Positions 57,601-64,000 of a DNA stretch of 64,000 bases are shown one piece after another. This stretch comes from Symsagittifera roscoffensis (Eukaryota; Xenacoelomorpha; Acoela; Convolutidae). The stretch is taken from contig NC_087062.1 of the NCBI RefSeq assembly GCF_963678635.1, positions 67,875,415-67,939,414 of the forward strand, written 5' to 3'. How positions within the stretch are numbered: position 1 is the first letter of the stretch; each line of letters starts with the position of its first letter. Both the position numbers and the translations under genes were made by a program. Under the pieces are notes generated by a model. It was given only the letters and a program-made list of their open reading frames with translations, was not told where the DNA came from and searched no databases.

Positions 57601-59824
57601 AATTCTGATTTGGACAATCGAACTACTTACTTCGAGGTTGAACTTCACTTGTCTTAGCATCTGCGCATTTACCGATTCACAAAAGTCAAACTCTAGGGAA
57701 CCAGCTAGAGTTTGAGTTACCTGTTTGATTAAATTTTTTTTTAAAATGTACTGATGCGAAAGTTAAATTTCCAAAAACTCAAAAAATGGACTGTGGTTTC
57801 CAACATTGCTTTATTTCTAGAACAAAAACGGCGTAGCCGCTATGAAAAGAAAGTTCCGAGACAAGATAATTATGATTTAAGATTTGGCAAGGAAGATTTG
57901 GCTTATAAGATTGGGCAAGGAAAGTTACGAGAAAAGGTAGTCACTCTTTTTCTTTACAACTTAAGGTGTGGCAGCTTATGCATTGGTAGATCTGAAAACA
58001 TTTTCTTTCGATTAATCACTTAGTCGCAGATTTGCCAGGCCAGTTTTCGGAGAAGTAATCTAAAAACAAATGGATCAAACTAACCCCCACTCCCACTGAA
58101 ATTTTCGGAAGCTGTGGAACGTCGACTAAAAAGATTAGACTACTGGAGTATCCTGACTGAGAGGCAAGTACCCGGTCTTTCCGTTGAATTTCTACCACTT
58201 TAAAAAAATTGACAAGGTCGTTCTCGAGAAAACGTTTGAAAAAATAATCATAGCCAACAGACAGTTGGAAAAGAGTCAAGGAACGCAAACACAAAAAACA
58301 CTACTTTATTTTCTTTTTAAAATCTTTACTTTCAAAATTTGAAGAAAAAATAGGTGCCCTTAAGGCTCCTAGATTTCTAAGAACAATTTATGATTCCACC
58401 CAATTCAAGAAAACTGGATCAAAAGGTAAACTTTTTATTGCGCTGGGAAATCTGAAAATTGAACTCTTAAATCGAAACTAGAAGTCGATCACGGTTTTTA
58501 AGACCTTCACTTTTGTTGTTCTTTAGTGGAGTTTGCTTTCCTTCAAAGGAAACGAGCTGAAATTACGAAATCATAAATCAAACCGCGAAAACGTTAATTT
58601 GAGCCTTAACAAATTTTCCTGAAAAAAGCCGAAAAAATCATCCGCATCTCTCTAGGAGTCTAAAATATGCTCATCGACTCTTAAAAACAGGAACTAGCCA
58701 CCAAAAACCTAGATATAAAAATTTAATGCTATGCAGCAAAAGTAAACCAAATATACAAAAATGCAGTGTCGCTTTTATGACCACTATTATTTGCGACTTA
58801 GATTATATTAAAGCGGATAACGTAATAATAAAGTACGCTGCGCATGTGTAAATACTGGTAGAAAGCAAATTATTAGATGATCAATTGGAAAGAGTTGGCT
58901 TCGTAATACAGGAAAAAGTGGACGTAGAAGATAAATTGAAGCTTAAATTTTTCGCATTCTATATAAGCTTTTAAGAAGCAAAATTACTTAAACTGCATTG
59001 AAAGAAACGCATCGTCAGGGAAGCACCGTCTTTAATTTCAGAATAGACAAGAATGAAAAATAGAATGTAAGTTAGAATTAAATTTCAGCTTTTTTTATCA
59101 TTTTTCCACTCCTTTCGAACATTATTTCAAGTGACATTTTAAGTTTCATTAACTGTTTTGACCCAACGACAGACAAGCTCAGTTCAATTTTTTTAAAACA
59201 CGGCTCAAAAAATGAATTATTTTATTTCCAGTCATTTTTTTATTTAGCAATAGTCGAGGGGGTGGGGGGTTGTTTGACAGAAAAGCTGATTTTTGTGAAT
59301 CAGTAGCTTAGAAAACATATTGAGGCGAGATAGACAATGGAGAGCTTGTTTATAACAAATCGAGCACTAGAAATGGAAATTCTACGCTCAAATTAGACAT
59401 GGCCATTCATTTTAGTGCAGTTGGTAAAACAGGTTAGTTTACATTATAATTAACAACCTGGGCCATAACTATTCCATAAGTATTGACTTAAAATGACAAA
59501 AATAAGGGCTCTCTTATAAAACAAAATTGTGTTATCAATTGAATTTGCTGCTCAATAATTGGCTGTTAAGATTGGTGCTAAAAATAGCAATGGAAAATTT
59601 AGAATGGGTTGTTTAAAATACATATCTAAGCTATTTATCTTTTTACAAAGCACTGAAAATTGATAGACAGTAAATGAACGCTTAAACACCTCGAGCTTTG
59701 TTCACAAAAAGAAGCAGCACTCGAACTTCCGAACAATTTGAACAGAAAACCTGTTTGTGGAATACAATAAAGGTGTCATAGTAACTTTACCTCGCGGGTT
59801 TAATGATACGAATCTAACTCAGTT
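57601..59824. other. AT-rich DNA with possible LINE decay products
   Basis: Two ORFs (plus 57,754-58,023 and minus 58,016-58,294) have no motif I can name. The plus ORF is basic and could be a piece of the LINE-3 linker. At 58,690-58,810 the sequence resembles the inside of the inverted-repeat element at 63,168-63,518 (shared ACTAGCCAC, ATGCTATGCA and TTATTTGCGA-TTAGATTA). I see no other gene. Confidence 0.45.
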
Positions 59825-60229
59825 TCATTTGTTAAAGTCTTTAAAGAGTTCATCTTGGTGTTTGCTTTTATAGCGCGAATCCCTTTCAGGCGGTGTCAAT
59901 TCAATTGGCTTGTCTGTGAACATTTTTTCAAAGTACTCTTCGTCTTTTTCCGGCACAAAAGGGGGTGGGATTTTCTTCGATTCTAGAGCATCCCAGTCTA
60001 TGAAAGCGTAAAAAAAGCTGTGCTGTTTAATGTCATTAAGGCCCTCGGGTGGATGACGTGCGCCCAGTCTTTTGTTCGGGTCTTTTTCCAGGAACCGCAG
60101 CAGTATGTTCTTGGCAGCGTCTGACACAGGGGTTGTGGTCCTGGTTCCTTGAGCTGAGTTGATTGGTCGAGGCTGTGGGAACTTAAGGGGTGCCTGACAG
60201 ATTTTACGATAGAGTTCGTTTTGACTGGA
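59825..60229 (-). CDS. AGC protein kinase (Akt/SGK/PKN-like), last exon
   Basis: 135 codons including the stop at 59,825-59,827; the start is the base after a TTTTGTTGCAG splice acceptor. It encodes the end of the kinase C-lobe, with NELYRKICQAPLKFP, then KNILLRFLEKDPNKRLGARH (the conserved KDPxxRLG), HSFFYAFIDWDALESKKIPP (the end-of-lobe FF and IDW), and the AGC-specific tail: PPPFVP, YFEKMFTDKP, the turn motif IELTPPE, and FKDFNK at the C-terminus. PPPFVP and the FxDF ending are most like PKN, and the turn motif is like both Akt and PKN. In the hydrophobic motif FxxF-S/T-aromatic, Asn and Lys stand where a phospho-Ser/Thr and an aromatic residue are expected. A Pro/Ser/Thr-rich stretch (PRPINSAQGTRTTTP) is longer than in Akt or SGK. 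Confidence 0.9.
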   Translation of the reverse strand, partial: SSQNELYRKICQAPLKFPQPRPINSAQGTRTTTPVSDAAKNILLRFLEKDPNKRLGARHPPEGLNDIKQHSFFYAFIDWDALESKKIPPPFVPEKDEEYFEKMFTDKPIELTPPERDSRYKSKHQDELFKDFNK

Positions 60230-62029
<1,800 letters not shown>

Positions 62030-62690
62030 ACCTTATGAAAGAGTCCTAACAATGCATTCAAAAATTTTGATATGAAATATTGTTGAAACTAAAGGTTTCC
62101 ATTGAAACTTCTCTGGACGAAGTTGAGGTGAACCCAGGATTAAAGAAGTTTCAAAAAGAACAATGGTTAACAAGGCTAGCCGGTAGCATAACAAGTTGCG
62201 CTGAAAAATCTAACCTCATTTGTGTCGTTTTTTGTTCATGTTTAATGAGAGGATCTGAATGAAAGACTAAAACTTAGGCATATTGATCGTTACAGTAAAT
62301 TAGCATTTTCGACAAGAGTTTCTTGGTAAAAAGAACAGAGGAGCAAAAAAAAACTTTAAATTCTCAAGAAAGCGCTAAAAAACTTCGTAACTAGTTTCAG
62401 TGGATTAAATACAAGTAATTTTTCATGTCATAAATAAAAACGTATTGCTTCATTACAAATTGCTTCATTACATTATAAAAACGTATTGCTTCATTTACTT
62501 AGATCGAAAGCATACAAAAAATTCCAAACACTTTTTCGACAGGTTTTGAGTTAGCAAAATGTGAAATAACGAGTTTTAAACTATGTTCTTTTACATGGAC
62601 ATGCTAACTGACACACATGCTTATAGGCTGGTTTCCAATATGAGCGATGTTTTGATGTGTGGTCTATGGCCATACAACCTAAGCAGCATA
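62030..62690 (+). repeat. dispersed repeat R, copy 1
   Basis: About 660 bp that recurs at 63,050-64,000 with roughly 75-80% identity by eye. Shared landmarks include GAAGTTGAGGTGAACCCAGG, GGATCTGAATGAAAG, GTGAAATAACGAGTTT and ACATGCTTATAGGC. A short plus ORF (62,080-62,262) includes DEVEVNPGL. The family is unidentified. Confidence 0.75.
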
Positions 62691-63167
62691 CAAATGGCAT
62701 GAACGTAACCACCCTAAACAGCCAAAAAGTGACGGCCGCAGTCGCGCCAACGTGTTGCGAGCTTGGGTGAGACCAACAGAGGTTGAGAATCTATCCAAAG
62801 ATTAGAGCCGTTTTTTCGGTTATATCGCAAAGCTGCGATCGCGCCCAACGGCGATCTTAAACGGACAGTCGGCTTAGTTGATTTGCCTAAAGTATTAGCG
62901 ATCATATTTCTTTTTAACATTCCGGGCTATTTTCCAGATTAAATCACATCACATCAAATCAATCAAAATCGTATTAACTATGAAATTTAAAAAAAACGCT
63001 CAAATAAAGCTCTTCCAGAAAAGTTCCAGAAATAATTTCATAGTATGAGCTCTTCTTATGAGTCCTATCAATGCAATGTAAAAGTTGCTATCTGAATTAT
63101 GGCGGTAACTATTTCTATTGAAAATTCTCTGGGCGAAGTTGAGGTGAACCCAGGGTTCAAGAAAATT

Positions 63168-63518
63168 TGCACAGGCGAAGCTTTGCTTCGCAAACACTAA
63201 CGAGAACACAACAAAAACAGCATTCTAAAGTGCAATAAGAAAAAGTAGAAATACGACTCGAATTAGAAAAAATTCGGTTACGGCTGAGATTCGAGCCTGC
63301 GATCTAGAGATTAAGAGTCTCACACGCTAACCTCTCAGCCGGGAAGCTTAATAGATACCAAACACTAGCCACACAAAGCAGAGAACAGATGCTATGCAAT
63401 TTCCAATGCTATAGTGAAATTTCCAAATAACTGAACACTTAATGCACACTTTTATTTGCGAGTTAGATTAGAAAAAAAAGAAGGTGGGTACTAATACACT
63501 AAGCTTTTCGCTAGTGCA
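63168..63518. mobile_element. 351-bp inverted-repeat element (MITE-like) inserted in repeat R
   Basis: Absent from the otherwise parallel copy of repeat R, so copy 1 serves as the empty site. The ends are TGCACAGGCGAAGCTT and, reverse-complemented, TGCACTAGCGAAAAGCTT: imperfect terminal inverted repeats. The left end has a hairpin CGAAGC-TTT-GCTTCG. It contains a tRNA-Lys-like segment on minus. No clear target duplication is seen. It could be a MITE carrying a SINE, or a SINE with fortuitous ends. Confidence 0.6.
63275..63343 (-). pseudogene. tRNA-Lys(CTT)-like pseudogene
   Basis: On minus it starts CCCGGCTGAGAGGTTAGCG and contains TGAGACTCTTAATCTC, which equals the anticodon arm of animal tRNA-Lys(CTT) except at its last pair, then GGCTCGAATC as a B-box-like T loop. 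The T stem does not pair (GCAGG against CTCAG) and the D arm is altered, so it is not functional. The tRNA-Lys origin is inferred from the anticodon arm. Confidence 0.6.
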
Positions 63519-64000
63519 ACAAGAACAGTGGTTAACTCGGCTAGGCGGTTGCAGTGCAAAATGCACAGAAAGTTCCAGTCTCATTTTTGTTGTTTTTGTT
63601 CATGGTTTAATGCGAGGATCTGAATGAAAGCCGAAAACTTGGGAACATTGATAGTTATAATAAACCAGGTATATATGACAACAGTTTCTTGAAAAAACAA
63701 ACAGAAAAGAAAACAACATTTAAATTTTCAAGAAAGGGTTAAAAGAAACTTCGAAACTAGAAAAAAAAACAAAAAAAAATCAGCAAGACCTAAGTAAGAG
63801 TCTTCACTACGTTCATTACCCCTAAAAAATCCAAACGGTTGTTCTGGACACTTTCTTGACAGGGTTTGAGTAAACAAAACGTGAAATAACGAGTTTCGAC
63901 CTATATTCTTTTACATAGGCATGCTAATCGACGCATGCTTATAGGCCGGTCTCCAATCTAAACGTTGTTTTGGTGTGCGGTCTATGAGCACACAACTTGT

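Larger units (their letters stand above)
63050..64000 (+). repeat. dispersed repeat R, copy 2 (interrupted, runs off the window)
   Basis: Second copy of repeat R, split by a 351-bp insertion at 63,168-63,518. Before the insertion it reads GGCGAAGTTGAGGTGAACCC; after it, AACAGTGGTTAACTCGGCTA. It continues to the last base of the window. Confidence 0.75.

Noticed and set aside
59411-59470. tRNA-like GTGCAGTTGGTAAAACAGG followed by CAGGTT…AACCTG stem
   Set aside because: It looks like a D arm, but no B box or T arm follows at the right distance and no acceptor stem pairs.

Overview
The window is AT-rich eukaryotic nuclear DNA, most likely from an invertebrate animal. The evidence is a protein kinase gene with a short GT-AG intron (73 bp), relics of at least three non-LTR retrotransposons, tRNA-like (SINE-type) sequences, Helentron/HINE-like elements and very large satellite arrays. 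I cannot name the species. Only one confidently functional protein gene is present; repeats and their decay products dominate.

Layout. 1-4.87 kb: unique AT-rich DNA with four copies of a ~530-bp HINE-like element (605-3581), two weak hypothetical ORFs between them, and a block (about 3.06-5.0 kb) that recurs at 27.6-29.7 kb. 4.87-42.1 kb: a satellite of ~99-bp monomers, interrupted at 22.37-23.93 and 26.62-29.40 kb by spacer DNA and HINE copies. The array has nested higher-order structure: a 4.77-kb tandem pair (about 8.24-17.77 kb) that itself contains a 1,273-bp repeat, a 4.25-kb tandem pair (19.68-28.18 kb) with a readable 5-bp microhomology junction, and smaller pairs of 1,245, 845 and 582 bp. 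A divergent edge monomer marks the array ends.

42.1-48.1 kb: a decayed jockey/CR1/L2-like non-LTR retrotransposon on the minus strand (ORF1, endonuclease, reverse transcriptase with YADD box), split by the 3' end of a second LINE with C-terminal zinc fingers. 48.98-51.48 kb: a different minisatellite built on GGTCGAGCAC and GGTCGAAACTT, homogeneous in the core and degenerate at both edges. 51.5-55.8 kb: AT-rich DNA with two minus-strand HINE copies, inverted and direct repeats, a tRNA-like sequence and a hypothetical membrane-protein exon. 56.5-57.6 kb: relic of another LINE on the plus strand. 59.8-60.7 kb: the last two exons of an Akt/SGK/PKN-type AGC kinase on the minus strand; its N-lobe is not visible in the window. 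61-64 kb: tRNA-like sequences and two diverged copies of an unnamed repeat, one split by a 351-bp inverted-repeat element.

Nothing here looks like a cooperating gene system. The most interesting material is structural: the HINE-like family with its recurring head-to-tail junction, the dyad-bearing 99-bp satellite with edge monomers and datable nested duplications, and unusual features of the kinase. Repeat boundaries are read by eye and are good to a few tens of bases unless a junction is stated exactly.
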